Part shown: piece by piece, positions 34,887 to 44,013 of the stretch
Layout: each line of letters opens with the position of its first letter
Numbering within the stretch: the stretch's first letter is position 1
NCBI RefSeq assembly: GCF_014649735.1
Contig: NZ_BMTP01000017.1
Location: 62,001-126,000 of the forward strand
Direction of reading: 5' to 3'
Length of the DNA stretch: 64,000 bases
Origin: Streptomyces lavendofoliae
GTDB taxonomy: Bacteria > Actinomycetota > Actinomycetes > Streptomycetales > Streptomycetaceae
Translations under genes and position numbers: made by a program
Notes under the pieces: model-generated
Databases searched by the model: none
Seen by the model: only the letters and a program-made list of their open reading frames with translations
Told to the model about the DNA's origin: nothing

Positions 34887-35905
34887 CCGTCGATCAGCTG
34901 CCGGCCACCAGCCGCGAGGTCCGGCTCGCCTCATACCCGCGCGGCGAGGTCACCCTCGCCCACTTCGAGCTCGGCGAGTCGCCCCTCGCCGAGCCGGGCG
35001 AGGGCGAGGTCGTCGTACGCAACGACTGGATGACCCTGGGCTCGGTGGCCCGCGACCAGATGAACCCGGACACCCAGCTGCCGATCCCGGTCTTCCAGCC
35101 GGGCGTCGCCATGTGGGGCCGGACCGTCGGCACGGTGGTCAGGTCGAACAGCCCGGACCTCGCGGTCGGGGACCTGGTGGAGCACTTCTCCGGATGGCGC
35201 GACTACGCCGTCGGCTCCGCCCACGGGTTCTTCCGGCGCGACCGGTCCCTGCTGCCCGGACCGGAGTACTTCCTGTCGCAGGGCCCGACCGCCTGGCACG
35301 GCATGGTCGGCACGGCGGACGTGCGCGAGGGCGACGTCGTGTTCGTCTCCGGCGCCACCAACGGCGTCGGCGCCCTGGCGGGGCAGATCGCCAGGCTGAA
35401 GGGCGCCAAGCGGGTCATCGGCAGCACCGGCTCCAAGGAGAAGATCGACTTCCTGGTCGACGAGCTGGGCTTCGACGCCGCCTTCGACTACCACGACGGC
35501 CCGGTGGCCGACCGGCTCGCCGAGCTGGCGCCCGACGGCCTCGACGTGGTCTTCGACAACGTCGGCGGCGAGCAGTTCGAGGCCGCGGTGCGGGTCGCCT
35601 CGCGCGGGGCGCGGTTCGCGCTGTGCGGGGCCCTGGCCGGGCAGCACGGCGGCGGTGAAGGGGGCAGCCCGCGGCTGCCCCTGATGTCGGTCATCACCAA
35701 GGACCTGAGCCTGCGGGGCTTCGCCACGCTGCACACCCCGGACCAGATCGAGGACTGGAACGCCCGCTTCGGCCCGTGGCTGCGCGAGGGGCGGATCGTC
35801 TTCCCGCACACGGTGGTGGAAGGCGGGGTGCCCGCGCTGCCGGAGGCGTTCGTCGCGCTGATGGAACGCCGTTACAGCGGCACCGTACTGGTCAGGCTGA
35901 GCTGA
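34883..35905 (+). CDS. MDR-family NADPH-dependent oxidoreductase
   Basis: A 340-residue zinc-independent medium-chain dehydrogenase/reductase of the leukotriene-B4-dehydrogenase/CurA type. The coenzyme fold carries FVSGATNGVGALAGQIARL (about 155) and VIGSTGSKEKIDFLV. GLDVVFDNVGGEQFEAAV follows, and PGVAMWGRTVGTVV lies in the catalytic lobe. These enzymes reduce an enone C=C or a quinone. Its start overlaps the P450 stop by 4 bp. A hairpin follows the gene, so it ends the operon. Confidence 0.92.
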   Translation: MTVDQLPATSREVRLASYPRGEVTLAHFELGESPLAEPGEGEVVVRNDWMTLGSVARDQMNPDTQLPIPVFQPGVAMWGRTVGTVVRSNSPDLAVGDLVEHFSGWRDYAVGSAHGFFRRDRSLLPGPEYFLSQGPTAWHGMVGTADVREGDVVFVSGATNGVGALAGQIARLKGAKRVIGSTGSKEKIDFLVDELGFDAAFDYHDGPVADRLAELAPDGLDVVFDNVGGEQFEAAVRVASRGARFALCGALAGQHGGGEGGSPRLPLMSVITKDLSLRGFATLHTPDQIEDWNARFGPWLREGRIVFPHTVVEGGVPALPEAFVALMERRYSGTVLVRLS

Positions 35906-35924
35906 GCCCGCCCGGCCTTACGCT

Positions 35925-35962
35925 GCGGCGGTGCCCCGTGGAACGACCCGGGGCACCGCCGC
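35925..35962 (+). terminator. Hairpin terminator after MDR gene
   Basis: Perfect 13-bp arms (35925-35937 and 35950-35962) around a 12-nt loop, 20 nt past the stop. Confidence 0.65.
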
Positions 35963-35990
35963 TGTCACGCTCCAGGAAAGAGGGACGGTC

Positions 35991-37103
35991 ATGACGGAAC
36001 ACACGGACGTGCTCGGCCGGAGGGACCTGAACCGGGCCCTCCTGGCCCGCCAACTGCTGCTGGAGCGCTCGTCGATGAGCGCCTCGCGGGCGGTGGAGCA
36101 CCTGGTCGGGATGCAGGCGCAGGCGCCCGACCCGCCGTACGTCGGGCTGTGGACCCGGCTGGCCGGCTTCCGCGTCGAGGACCTGTCCCGGCTGGTGTCG
36201 GACCGGGAGGCGGTGCGGCTGGTCCTGATGCGCGGCACCCTGCACCTGGTCACCGCGCGGGACTGCCTGCGGCTGCGGCCGGCGCTGCGCGGGCCGCTGG
36301 AGCGCCAGCTGGCCGGCGCCTTCGGCAAGCACCTCACCGGCCTGGACCTCGCGGAGGTCGCCGCGCTCGGCCGCGAGCTGGTCGAGAAGGAGCCGCTCAC
36401 GCTGGGGGTGCTGGGTGCCCGGCTCGCCGAGCGTTTCCCCGAGCGGGACCCGTTCGCGCTGGCCAACGCCGTACGCAACCTCGAACCCCTGGTGCAGGTC
36501 CCGCCGCGCGGCCTGTGGGGCGAGAGCGGGCAGGCCGTGCACACCACCGCCGAGGCGTGGCTGGGCCGGCCCCTCGACGAGGACGACACGCCGGACGACG
36601 TCGTCCTGCGGTATCTGGCGGCGTTCGGCCCGGCGTCCGTGAAGGACATGCAGACCTGGTCGGGGCTGACCCGGCTGACCGCGGTGGTACGGCGGCTGGC
36701 GCCCCGCCTGCGCGCCTTCCGCGACGAGAACGGGGTGCCGCTGTACGACCTGCCCGACGCGCCGCGCCCGGACCCCGGCACCCCGGCGCCGGTGCGGTAC
36801 CTGCCGGACTTCGACAACATCCTGCTCTCGCACGCCGACCGGTCGCGCATCCTGACGGAGGAGCAGCGCCGCCGGGTCTTCACCCGTAACGGTCTGATCC
36901 GGCCGACTTTCCTGGTCGACGGTTTCGTCCACGGCATGTGGCGGATCGAGCGCGGGCGCGGCTCGGCGGCCCTGGTGCTGTCCCCGTTCTCCCCGCTGAC
37001 CAGGAAGGTCCGCACCGAACTGGTCGACGAGGGAATGCGGTTGCTCGACTTCGCCGCGGCCGGCTGCCCGGCGCCCGAGGTGCGTTTCGCCGACGTGGAG
37101 TGA
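35991..37103 (+). CDS. Winged-helix protein of the HTH_42/AlkZ family
   Basis: A 370-residue protein with tandem winged-helix architecture. HLVGMQAQAPDPPYVGLW contains Gln42-Ala-Gln44, the QxQ pattern that serves as catalytic motif in AlkZ, a DNA glycosylase from the azinomycin producer that removes bulky alkylated bases and unhooks cross-links. Related proteins protect producers of trioxacarcin-type DNA alkylators. A C-terminal domain (ADRSRILTEE, FLVDGFVHGMWRIERG) is also typical. In this cluster it is a good candidate for self-resistance. Homologues of unknown role are also common on Streptomyces chromosomes. GAGGGAC precedes the ATG. Confidence 0.85.
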   Translation: MTEHTDVLGRRDLNRALLARQLLLERSSMSASRAVEHLVGMQAQAPDPPYVGLWTRLAGFRVEDLSRLVSDREAVRLVLMRGTLHLVTARDCLRLRPALRGPLERQLAGAFGKHLTGLDLAEVAALGRELVEKEPLTLGVLGARLAERFPERDPFALANAVRNLEPLVQVPPRGLWGESGQAVHTTAEAWLGRPLDEDDTPDDVVLRYLAAFGPASVKDMQTWSGLTRLTAVVRRLAPRLRAFRDENGVPLYDLPDAPRPDPGTPAPVRYLPDFDNILLSHADRSRILTEEQRRRVFTRNGLIRPTFLVDGFVHGMWRIERGRGSAALVLSPFSPLTRKVRTELVDEGMRLLDFAAAGCPAPEVRFADVE

Positions 37104-37216
37104 CCGGATCCGGGTCGCTCCCCGTCCGCTCGACCGGCGCCCCAGCCGGAGCCGGTGTACTGACCCGTGGCTGGATCCGTCCGCCCGTCATTCACCGGCC
37201 GAGAGAGGAAATCGCC

Positions 37217-37981
37217 ATGCCGGACAAGCCTTTTGCCGACCGGACCGTCGTCGTCACCGGAGGGGGCACCGGCATCGGCCGGGCCACCGCTCTGGCCTTC
37301 GCCGGCCTCGGCGCCGGCGCCGTGCTCATCACCGGGCGCCGCAAGGAGCGGCTCGCCGAGGTGGCGGCGCTCCACCCGGCGATCGTGCCCGTCACCGCCG
37401 ACGTCACCACCGAGGTGGGCGCCGAAGCCGTCTCCGAGGCGGTACGGGAGCACGGCGGCGTACTGGACGTCCTCGTGCACAACGCCGGTATCTTCCGTTT
37501 CACCCCGCTGGCGGCGCTCGACGCGGGCACGGCGCGGGAGGTGCTGGAGACCAACGTCCTGGGCCCCGTCCTGCTGACCACCCACCTGCTGCCGCTGCTG
37601 CGCGGGCCGGGCGGGCACATCGTCCTCATCTCCAGCCGGGGCGGCCACAACCCGGGCCCCGAGAGCTCGCTGTACTCCGCCAGCAAGGCCGCCGTGCACA
37701 GCTTCACCCGGAGCTGGGCGGCGGAGCTGGCCCCGAAGGGCATCCGCGTCAACGCGGTCGCCCCCGGCTTCGTACGCACCGAGGCGTACGCCGCCAACGG
37801 GCTGTCGGACGAGCAGGTCGAGGGGCTGTTCGCGGGGGTGACGCACTCCGTCCCGCTCGGCCGGATCGCCGAGGCGGAGGACATCGCGGTCTGGGTCACC
37901 CGCCTCGCCGAGCCGTCCGACTCTCTGGTCACCGGGCAGATCATCACCGTCGACGGCGGTATGGACATCGCCGGCCGTTAG
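37217..37981 (+). CDS. Short-chain dehydrogenase/reductase
   Basis: A 254-residue classical SDR. The cofactor motif is VVTGGGTGIGRATA (about residue 12), VHNAG follows, and the catalytic Ser lies in LISSRGG with YSASK. It ends in GQIITVDGGMDIAGR. It oxidises or reduces a hydroxyl/ketone, most likely a tailoring step. GAGAGG precedes the ATG at 37217. It lies between the AlkZ-like gene and a P450, all on the plus strand with short gaps, so it is probably co-transcribed. Confidence 0.92.
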   Translation: MPDKPFADRTVVVTGGGTGIGRATALAFAGLGAGAVLITGRRKERLAEVAALHPAIVPVTADVTTEVGAEAVSEAVREHGGVLDVLVHNAGIFRFTPLAALDAGTAREVLETNVLGPVLLTTHLLPLLRGPGGHIVLISSRGGHNPGPESSLYSASKAAVHSFTRSWAAELAPKGIRVNAVAPGFVRTEAYAANGLSDEQVEGLFAGVTHSVPLGRIAEAEDIAVWVTRLAEPSDSLVTGQIITVDGGMDIAGR

Positions 37982-38028
37982 CACCACGCTCTCTCGCGCG
38001 ATCCCTCATGAAACGGAAAGGACTCACC

Positions 38029-39258
38029 GTGACAACCAGTGCCATGGAGCCGGACGCCCTCGCCGAGGCGGAGACCAAGACGTTCCCCTACGCGCGGCAG
38101 TGCCCGTTCACGCCGCCGAAGGAATACGCCGAGATGATCGAGAAGGACGTCTCCCAGGTCACCCTGGACGGGTCCGGCCTGCGCATCTGGACGGTGACCG
38201 GCTACCAGACCATACGGGAGCTGCTGACCGATCCGCGGGTCAGCGCCTCCCGCAAGCACGACAACTTCCCCTTCTACTTCGTCGCGCCGCCGGAGTACCG
38301 CACCGAGACCTCGTTCATCGGGTACGACGGCAAGGACCACAGCAACACCCGGCGCAAGGCCGCGCTCACCTTCACCAACCGCCAGGTGCAGCGCCTGCGT
38401 CCGCGCGTCGAGGAGATCGTCGACGACCACCTGGACAAGCTGCTGGCGATGGAGCCGCCGGTGGACTTCCACCGGGTCTTCTCGCTGGCGGTGCCGATGA
38501 CGGTGATCTGCGAACTGCTGGGCATCCCGCAGGACCAGCACGACTTCTTCATCAAGCACGGTACGGCGCTGCTCGGCGGCCACAGCTCCACCGAGGAGCG
38601 GCAGGCGGCGATCGTCGAGGTCAACGCGTACATCAGCGAGCTGATCCAGCAGAAGAAGGCCGAGCCGGGCGAGGACCTGCTCAGCCGGGCGATGGCCGAC
38701 TACGAGGCGTCCGGCGAGGAGTACACCGACCGCGACCTGTTCAACATGGTGCGGCTGCTGATGAACGGCGGCCACGAGACCACCGCCAGCCAGATCTCAC
38801 TGGGCACCGCCTGCCTGCTGGAGAACCCCGACCAGCTGGAACTGCTGCGCAACGATCCGTCGCTGGTGCGGCCGGCGGTGGAGGAGCTGGTCCGCTTCGC
38901 GACCATCGGCGACACCGCCGTGCCGCGGGTGGCCCTGGAGGACATCGAGATCGGCGGGCAGGTCATCCGCAAGGGCGACGGCATCCTGTGCCTGGGGCTG
39001 GCCGCCAACCGCGACCCCGAGGTCTTCCCGGAGCCGGAGAAGCTCGACATCACCCGCGGCAGCCGCAAACACCTGGGGTTCGGGCACGGGGTGCACCACT
39101 GCATCGGCGCCGACCTCGCGCGGCTGGAGCTGGAGATCGTGTGGAGCAAGCTGTTCCAGCGCATCCCGACCCTCCAGCTCGCCAAGCCGTTCCTGGAGAT
39201 CCCCCGCAAGGAGGGCGCCGTGATCTACGGCCTGTGGGAGCTGCCCGTCCGCTGGTGA
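38029..39258 (+). CDS. Cytochrome P450
   Basis: A complete P450 of 409 residues from GTG 38029 (AAAGGA upstream); an ATG seven codons earlier is less well placed. The I-helix is LLMNGGHETTASQIS, ExxR is EELVRFAT, and the haem loop is FGHGVHHCIG. FPYARQCPFTPPKEYAEM at the N-terminus resembles the CYP105/CYP107-type bacterial families. It is followed by a very long palindromic terminator shared with the convergent hydrolase. Probably a polyketide hydroxylase or epoxidase using the nearby ferredoxin. Confidence 0.95.
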   Translation: MTTSAMEPDALAEAETKTFPYARQCPFTPPKEYAEMIEKDVSQVTLDGSGLRIWTVTGYQTIRELLTDPRVSASRKHDNFPFYFVAPPEYRTETSFIGYDGKDHSNTRRKAALTFTNRQVQRLRPRVEEIVDDHLDKLLAMEPPVDFHRVFSLAVPMTVICELLGIPQDQHDFFIKHGTALLGGHSSTEERQAAIVEVNAYISELIQQKKAEPGEDLLSRAMADYEASGEEYTDRDLFNMVRLLMNGGHETTASQISLGTACLLENPDQLELLRNDPSLVRPAVEELVRFATIGDTAVPRVALEDIEIGGQVIRKGDGILCLGLAANRDPEVFPEPEKLDITRGSRKHLGFGHGVHHCIGADLARLELEIVWSKLFQRIPTLQLAKPFLEIPRKEGAVIYGLWELPVRW

Positions 39259-39264
39259 CGACCG

Positions 39265-39326
39265 GCGCCCGTACGGCGGGAAGGCCCGGTACCGATCGGT
39301 ACCGGGCCTTCCCGCCGTACGGGCGC
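39265..39326. terminator. 62-bp perfect palindrome, bidirectional terminator
   Basis: Bases 39265-39326 are completely self-complementary (31-bp arms, no spacer). They sit between the convergent P450 (ends 39258) and hydrolase (ends 39331) genes and can form a hairpin in either transcript. Confidence 0.9.
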
Positions 39327-39330
39327 GGGT

Positions 39331-40767
39331 TCAGGCGGCGTCCGCCGGGACGTCGGGGCGCGGGGTGCGGCCCGGGCAGGACACGCGGGCCGGCGGGAGG
39401 ACGCCCTCCACCAGGTAGCGGTGCACCACCTCGTCGACGTGCGGGTTGCCGCCGAGGACGTACACCTCGTGCTCCCCGGAGTCCTCGACGGTGAGCAGGT
39501 GGTGGCCGAGCCGCTCCGCCATGGCGACGCCGCCCGCGTAGTGGTCCATGGGGTCGCCGTCGGCCTGCACGACCAGTCCGGCCGGGTAGCCGTCGCGGGT
39601 CAGTACCGCCGGCGCCTCGGGGGCCTCGAAGGTGCGGAAGGCGCCCACCCACGGCTGGGCGCGGAGCACCCCGTACCCGTAGGGGAACCGCTTCCGGAAG
39701 TCGCGCATGTCCTGGTAGTAGACCTCCAGGTCGGCGGGCCAGGCGTGCTCCAGGGTGATCGCCTCCAGTACGCCGCACCGGAGGTCGCCCTCGCTGTCGC
39801 CGGGCCGCCAGGTGCCCTGCTGCGACAGCAGGCCCCGGCACGCGTCGCCGGCGCCCTCGCCGCCCGCCCCGGCGGTCTCGCGCAGCCGGCCCACGAGGAT
39901 GCCCAGCTCGGTCCACTGGCCGCGGTCGGCGGCGCGGTTGCCCACGGCGCCGTCGAAGAGGGTGCGCAGCTGCACGCCGTGCGTGAGCCCTTCGAGGAGC
40001 GCGGCCACGTCCTCGACGGTGCCGAGGACACGGTCGGCGGAGGTGCCCAGCCCGAAGTGGCCGTGGCGCTCACCGGTCCAGGCGGCCCACCGGTCGACGT
40101 TGCGCTGCACCGCGTCGCCCTGCCACAGGAACTGCTCGCGCCAGGTCCAGTCGGGGCTGACGCACGAGTCGAGGACGCTGCGGTCCAGGTGGCCGGGGAA
40201 CATGCTGCCGTACACGGCGCCGACGTACGCGCCGTACGCGTACCCGACGAAGTTCAGCTTGTCCTCGCCGAGGACGGCGCGGACGACGTCCATGTCGCGG
40301 GCCGTGTTGCGGGTGCTGATGTGCGGACGCAGGTCGCCGCCCGCCCGGGCGCACGCCTCCTCGCGCAGTCGCATGTCCTCGGCGAGGGTGGCGAACGCCG
40401 AGTCGGGCGGCCGGGAGTCGAACGGGGCGCGCGGCACGGTCACCTCGGCGTGCAGCGGGGTGGAGGCGCCGGTGCCGCGCGGGTCGAAGCCGATCAGGTC
40501 GTACACCTCGTGCAGGGGGGTGCCGGCGTACTTGTCGGGCAGCGCGCGGCCGTGTCCCCAGTCGCCGCCGGGCCCCCCGTTGACCGCCAGCAGGATGCCG
40601 CGCCGCCGCTCGGGAGCGGTGGCGCGGCGGCGGCTGAGGGCGAGCGTGAGCCGCTCGCCCCCGGGGTCGGCGTAGTCGCGGGGCACCTCGATCGTGGCGT
40701 ACTCGAGCGTGTCGTCGTGCGGCGCGGGCGACCACTGGGGTCGCTGTGTGCGGAACTCGTTGACCAC
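39331..40767 (-). CDS. TAP-like alpha/beta hydrolase homologue lacking the nucleophile Ser
   Basis: A 478-residue alpha/beta-hydrolase fold related to tripeptidyl aminopeptidases/proline iminopeptidases: AVNGGPGGD (oxyanion loop), LIGFDPRGTGAST, and a TAP-like C-domain. The nucleophile elbow, normally GYSYG, reads VGYAYGAY; codon 177 (bases 40237-40239) is GCG, Ala. An Asp (VVQADGDPMD) and a His (SGEHEVY) of the triad appear to remain. There is no signal peptide, unlike secreted TAPs. It may be a non-hydrolytic tailoring enzyme such as a cyclase or dehydratase, or a binding protein. It follows the MFS gene by 18 nt; GTG 40767 has GGAGG. Confidence 0.87.
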   Translation of the reverse strand: MVNEFRTQRPQWSPAPHDDTLEYATIEVPRDYADPGGERLTLALSRRRATAPERRRGILLAVNGGPGGDWGHGRALPDKYAGTPLHEVYDLIGFDPRGTGASTPLHAEVTVPRAPFDSRPPDSAFATLAEDMRLREEACARAGGDLRPHISTRNTARDMDVVRAVLGEDKLNFVGYAYGAYVGAVYGSMFPGHLDRSVLDSCVSPDWTWREQFLWQGDAVQRNVDRWAAWTGERHGHFGLGTSADRVLGTVEDVAALLEGLTHGVQLRTLFDGAVGNRAADRGQWTELGILVGRLRETAGAGGEGAGDACRGLLSQQGTWRPGDSEGDLRCGVLEAITLEHAWPADLEVYYQDMRDFRKRFPYGYGVLRAQPWVGAFRTFEAPEAPAVLTRDGYPAGLVVQADGDPMDHYAGGVAMAERLGHHLLTVEDSGEHEVYVLGGNPHVDEVVHRYLVEGVLPPARVSCPGRTPRPDVPADAA

Positions 40768-40785
40768 CGCAAACCTCCGTTCTCG

Positions 40786-42279
40786 TCAGGGGGCCAGCCT
40801 CTCGGTGTCGCCTCGAGACGCTCTGGACCGCTCCCTGACCGGTACGGCCAGGGCGGCCAGCACCCCCGCGGCGGCGAACAGGGCCGCGCCGGTCAGCGCC
40901 GTCCCGTAGCCGGAGGCGAGGGCGTCGGGGGACGCCGTCCCGCCCGCGCCGGTGCCGTCGATGCGGGCGGTGGACAGCGCCGCGAGGGTCACCAGGCCCA
41001 CGGCGCTGCCCAGTTGGCGGGTGGTGTTGAGCAGGCCGGACGCCAGCCCCGCCTGGTGCGCGGGCAGGCCGGCGGTGGCGGCGTTGGTCGTCGCGTTGAG
41101 GACGGCGCCCATGCCGAAGCCGAGGAGCAGCACCGGGCCGAGCACGTCGGCGGCGTACGAGGAGGAGGCGTCCGTCCCGGCCAGCCACAGCAGTCCGGCG
41201 CTGGACAGGGCGAGACCGCCGATCAGCACGGGGCGCGGGCCGCTGCGGGGGACCACGGAGGCGATGCCCCAGCCGCCGAGCGCGATGCCGAGGGACAGCG
41301 GAAGGTAGCCGAGGCCGGTCTGGAGCGGGCTGTAGCCGAGGACCTGCTGGAGCAGCAGGGTGAAGAAGTAGAAGGTGCTGAAGAGGGCCGCGATGCCGAA
41401 GAAGGCCACCAGGTTCGCGGCGGCGACCGCGCGGTTGCGGAAGATCCCGAGCGGGACCAGCGGGTGCTTCGCGACCCGGGCCTGGATGACGACGAACGCG
41501 GCGAGCAGGGCCGCGCCGCCCAGCAGCGGCCCGAGGACGCGCGCCGAGCCCCAGCCGTGCACGTGGGCCTCGGACACGCCGTGGACGGCGGCCATCAGGC
41601 CGAGGGTCACGGTCACCGCGCCGGGCACGTCGAGGGTGCGCCGCTCCTGCCGGGCGGGGGACTCGGGCACCACCCAGCACACGGCGGCGAACAGCGCGAC
41701 GCCGATGGGCAGGTTGATCAGCAGGATCCACCGCCAGGAGAAGAACTCGGTGATGACGCCGCCGAGCAGCACCCCGGCCGCGCCGGCGGCCCCGGAGACC
41801 GCGCTCCACCAGCCGAACGCCTTGGCGCGGGCGTCCGGCCGGGTGAACGTGGTCCCGAGGACGGTGAGGGTGGCCGGTGCCATGACCGCCGCTCCCAGGC
41901 CCTGGAAGGCGCGGGCGAGCACGAGGGTGGCGGGGTCGTCCGCCGCTCCCCCGACGGTACTGGCGAGGGTGAAGAGGGCGACGCCGCACAGGAAGATCCT
42001 GCGCTGTCCGAACAGGTCGGCGAGGCGGCCGCCGAGCAGCAGGAACCCGCAGACGACCACGGTGTAGGCGTTGTTGACCAGTTGCAGGTTGTGCCGGTCG
42101 AAGCGCAGGTCCTCGGCGATGACCGGCAGGGCGACGTTCACCACCGAGGCGTCCAGCACGTTCATGAACTGGCCCAGGCAGCAGGCGACCAGCACGAGCC
42201 GGAGCCGGGTGCCGGTCGTGGCGCGGGAGGCGGACGGGGTGGGCGGGGCGGCCGTGTTCGGCGTCCGGGCAGCAGTCAT
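40786..42279 (-). CDS. MFS drug exporter (DHA2-type)
   Basis: A 497-residue, about 14-helix antiporter. Motifs are FMNVLDASVVNVALPVI (helix 1), GGRLADLFGQRRIFL (loop 2-3), RAFQGLGAAVMAP and SWRWILLINLPIGV. It is the second exporter of the cluster and is probably involved in product efflux or self-resistance. I chose ATG 42279; upstream codons give low-complexity sequence. It shares a 151-nt divergent region with the ferredoxin gene and an operon with the Ser-less hydrolase. No TTA codon was noticed here. Confidence 0.93.
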   Translation of the reverse strand: MTAARTPNTAAPPTPSASRATTGTRLRLVLVACCLGQFMNVLDASVVNVALPVIAEDLRFDRHNLQLVNNAYTVVVCGFLLLGGRLADLFGQRRIFLCGVALFTLASTVGGAADDPATLVLARAFQGLGAAVMAPATLTVLGTTFTRPDARAKAFGWWSAVSGAAGAAGVLLGGVITEFFSWRWILLINLPIGVALFAAVCWVVPESPARQERRTLDVPGAVTVTLGLMAAVHGVSEAHVHGWGSARVLGPLLGGAALLAAFVVIQARVAKHPLVPLGIFRNRAVAAANLVAFFGIAALFSTFYFFTLLLQQVLGYSPLQTGLGYLPLSLGIALGGWGIASVVPRSGPRPVLIGGLALSSAGLLWLAGTDASSSYAADVLGPVLLLGFGMGAVLNATTNAATAGLPAHQAGLASGLLNTTRQLGSAVGLVTLAALSTARIDGTGAGGTASPDALASGYGTALTGAALFAAAGVLAALAVPVRERSRASRGDTERLAP

Positions 42280-42430
42280 GGCGGCACGCTGCGCGCGGCC
42301 GATCGAACCCCGATAGGGGTCGGGTCGAGCCCTCCGGCCCTTCGAGGACCGCTCCACCGTGCCCCCAGGGGTCGTCGTCACAGTCCTGGCCGTATCTCCG
42401 CCAGCCGGTCGACACTCCAGAGGAGAGCGC

Positions 42431-42754
42431 ATGGCCAAGATCACGTACAAGCATCCGAGCGGCACCGTCACCATCGTCGATGTCGAGGCGCCCAACACGG
42501 TCATGCGTGGTGCGAAGCTGAACAACATCGAGGGCATCGAGGCCCAGTGCGGCGGGTCCGCCCAGTGCGGCACCTGCCACGTCTACGTGGACGAGGCGAA
42601 CACGCTGCCGCTGCCGGAGATGGACTCCGTCGAGGACGACGTCCTGTACGGGACGGCCTGCGAGCGCACCGAGCACAGCCGGCTGAGCTGCCAGCTGCCG
42701 GTGACGGAGGCGATCGACGGGCTCGTCGTGCACCTGCCGGAGGCGCAGAGCTGA
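42431..42754 (+). CDS. [2Fe-2S] ferredoxin (adrenodoxin type)
   Basis: A 107-residue ferredoxin. Cluster ligands are Cys in AQCGGSAQCGTCHVYV and a fourth Cys in RLSCQLPV, the spacing of P450-serving [2Fe-2S] ferredoxins (putidaredoxin/adrenodoxin class). AGGAGAGC precedes ATG 42431. It is the obvious electron donor for the P450s of the cluster. The reductase start overlaps its stop by 1 bp (TGATG). Single-cluster [3Fe-4S] ferredoxins are the more common P450 partners in Streptomyces. Confidence 0.95.
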   Translation: MAKITYKHPSGTVTIVDVEAPNTVMRGAKLNNIEGIEAQCGGSAQCGTCHVYVDEANTLPLPEMDSVEDDVLYGTACERTEHSRLSCQLPVTEAIDGLVVHLPEAQS

Positions 42755-44013
42755 TGGGCCCGCGAGGAGTCGTCGTCATCGGCGCGGGCCAGGGCGGGCT
42801 GGACACCGCCGCGGCACTGCGCGCCCGCGGGTACCGCGGCCGGATCACGCTGGTGGGTGACGAACCCGTGCTGCCCTACCAGCGGCCGCCCCTGTCGAAG
42901 GGGTTCCTCACCGGGGACACGTCCGGCGCGGACCTCGAACTGCGCCCGCGCGCCTTCTTCGCGGCCCAGGACATCGACCTGGTGTCGGGCACCCGGGCGG
43001 CGAGGATCGACCGGGAGCGGCGGACCGTCCTCCTGGAGACCGGGGCGACCCTGCCGTACGACAGCCTCGTCCTCGCCACCGGCGCCCGCCCCCGGACGCT
43101 GCCCGTGCCCGGCGCGGGCTCGCTGTCCGGGGTGCTGACGCTGCGCGGTCTGGCCGACGCCGAGGGCCTGCGCAAGCGGCTGACCGGCCCGCCGCGCCGC
43201 CTGGTGGTGGTCGGGGCGGGGTTCATCGGGCTCGAAGTGGCGGCCACCGCCCGCAAGCTCGGCCATGAGGTGACGGTGGTGGAGGCGCAGTCCCGCGCGC
43301 TGGCCCGGGCGCTCACCCCGGCGATGTCGTCGCGCCTGGTCGCCGAGCACCTCGGCGCGGGCGTGCGCGTGCTGCTGGGCCGCGAGGTGACCGCCCTGTG
43401 GGGGAGCGCGGCCGGCCGGGTGGAGGTCGTGGAGCTCGACGGCGCCGAACGCGTCGCCGCCGACCTGGTGGTCGTCGGCATCGGCGTGCTGCCGAACACC
43501 GAGCTGGCGTCCCTCGCCGAGTTGCAGGTCGGCGACGGCATCGTCGTCGACGCCCACCTGCGCACGGACGACCCCGACGTCTACGCGCTGGGCGACTGCG
43601 CCCGCTTCCCCAGCCCGCACGCGGGCCGCCACATCCGGCTGGAGTCGGTCCAGAACGCCTCCGACCAGGCGAAGGTCGTCGCCGCGGGGATCTGCGGCGA
43701 CCGCGTGCCGTACACGGCCGTCCCCTGGTTCTGGTCGGAGCAGTACGGCCTGCGGCTCCAGATCGCCGGGCTCACCGCAGGCCACGACGAGACCGTCACC
43801 ACGGGCGACCCGGACGGCGGCCGCTTCTCGGTCTTCTGCTTCCGCCGGGGCCGGCTGACCGGCGTGGAGTCGGTGAACCGGCCGGCCGACCACGGCATCG
43901 CCCGGCGCCTGCTCGCCTCCGGTACGGAGCTGACGGCCGACGAGGTCCGGCAACCGGGCTTCGACCTCAAGACCCATGCCCGCAGACCACAGGAAAGGCT
44001 CTCCCATGCGTAA
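42754..44013 (+). CDS. NAD(P)H-dependent ferredoxin reductase
   Basis: A 419-residue FAD enzyme of the putidaredoxin-reductase type. The FAD-binding GxGxxG is VVVIGAGQGGLDTA at residue 6. LPYQRPPLSKGFL follows, then the NADH-binding GAGFIGLEVAATA (about 155), and the FAD motif VYALGDCARF (about 280). It passes electrons from NAD(P)H to the coupled ferredoxin and on to the P450s. Its 3' end overlaps the secreted-protein gene by 8 bp. Confidence 0.95.
   Translation: MGPRGVVVIGAGQGGLDTAAALRARGYRGRITLVGDEPVLPYQRPPLSKGFLTGDTSGADLELRPRAFFAAQDIDLVSGTRAARIDRERRTVLLETGATLPYDSLVLATGARPRTLPVPGAGSLSGVLTLRGLADAEGLRKRLTGPPRRLVVVGAGFIGLEVAATARKLGHEVTVVEAQSRALARALTPAMSSRLVAEHLGAGVRVLLGREVTALWGSAAGRVEVVELDGAERVAADLVVVGIGVLPNTELASLAELQVGDGIVVDAHLRTDDPDVYALGDCARFPSPHAGRHIRLESVQNASDQAKVVAAGICGDRVPYTAVPWFWSEQYGLRLQIAGLTAGHDETVTTGDPDGGRFSVFCFRRGRLTGVESVNRPADHGIARRLLASGTELTADEVRQPGFDLKTHARRPQERLSHA

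Noticed and set aside
39421..44013. A 1530-codon plus-strand frame
   Set aside because: Only the end (42754-44013, ferredoxin reductase) is a gene; the rest is antisense to the hydrolase and MFS genes.
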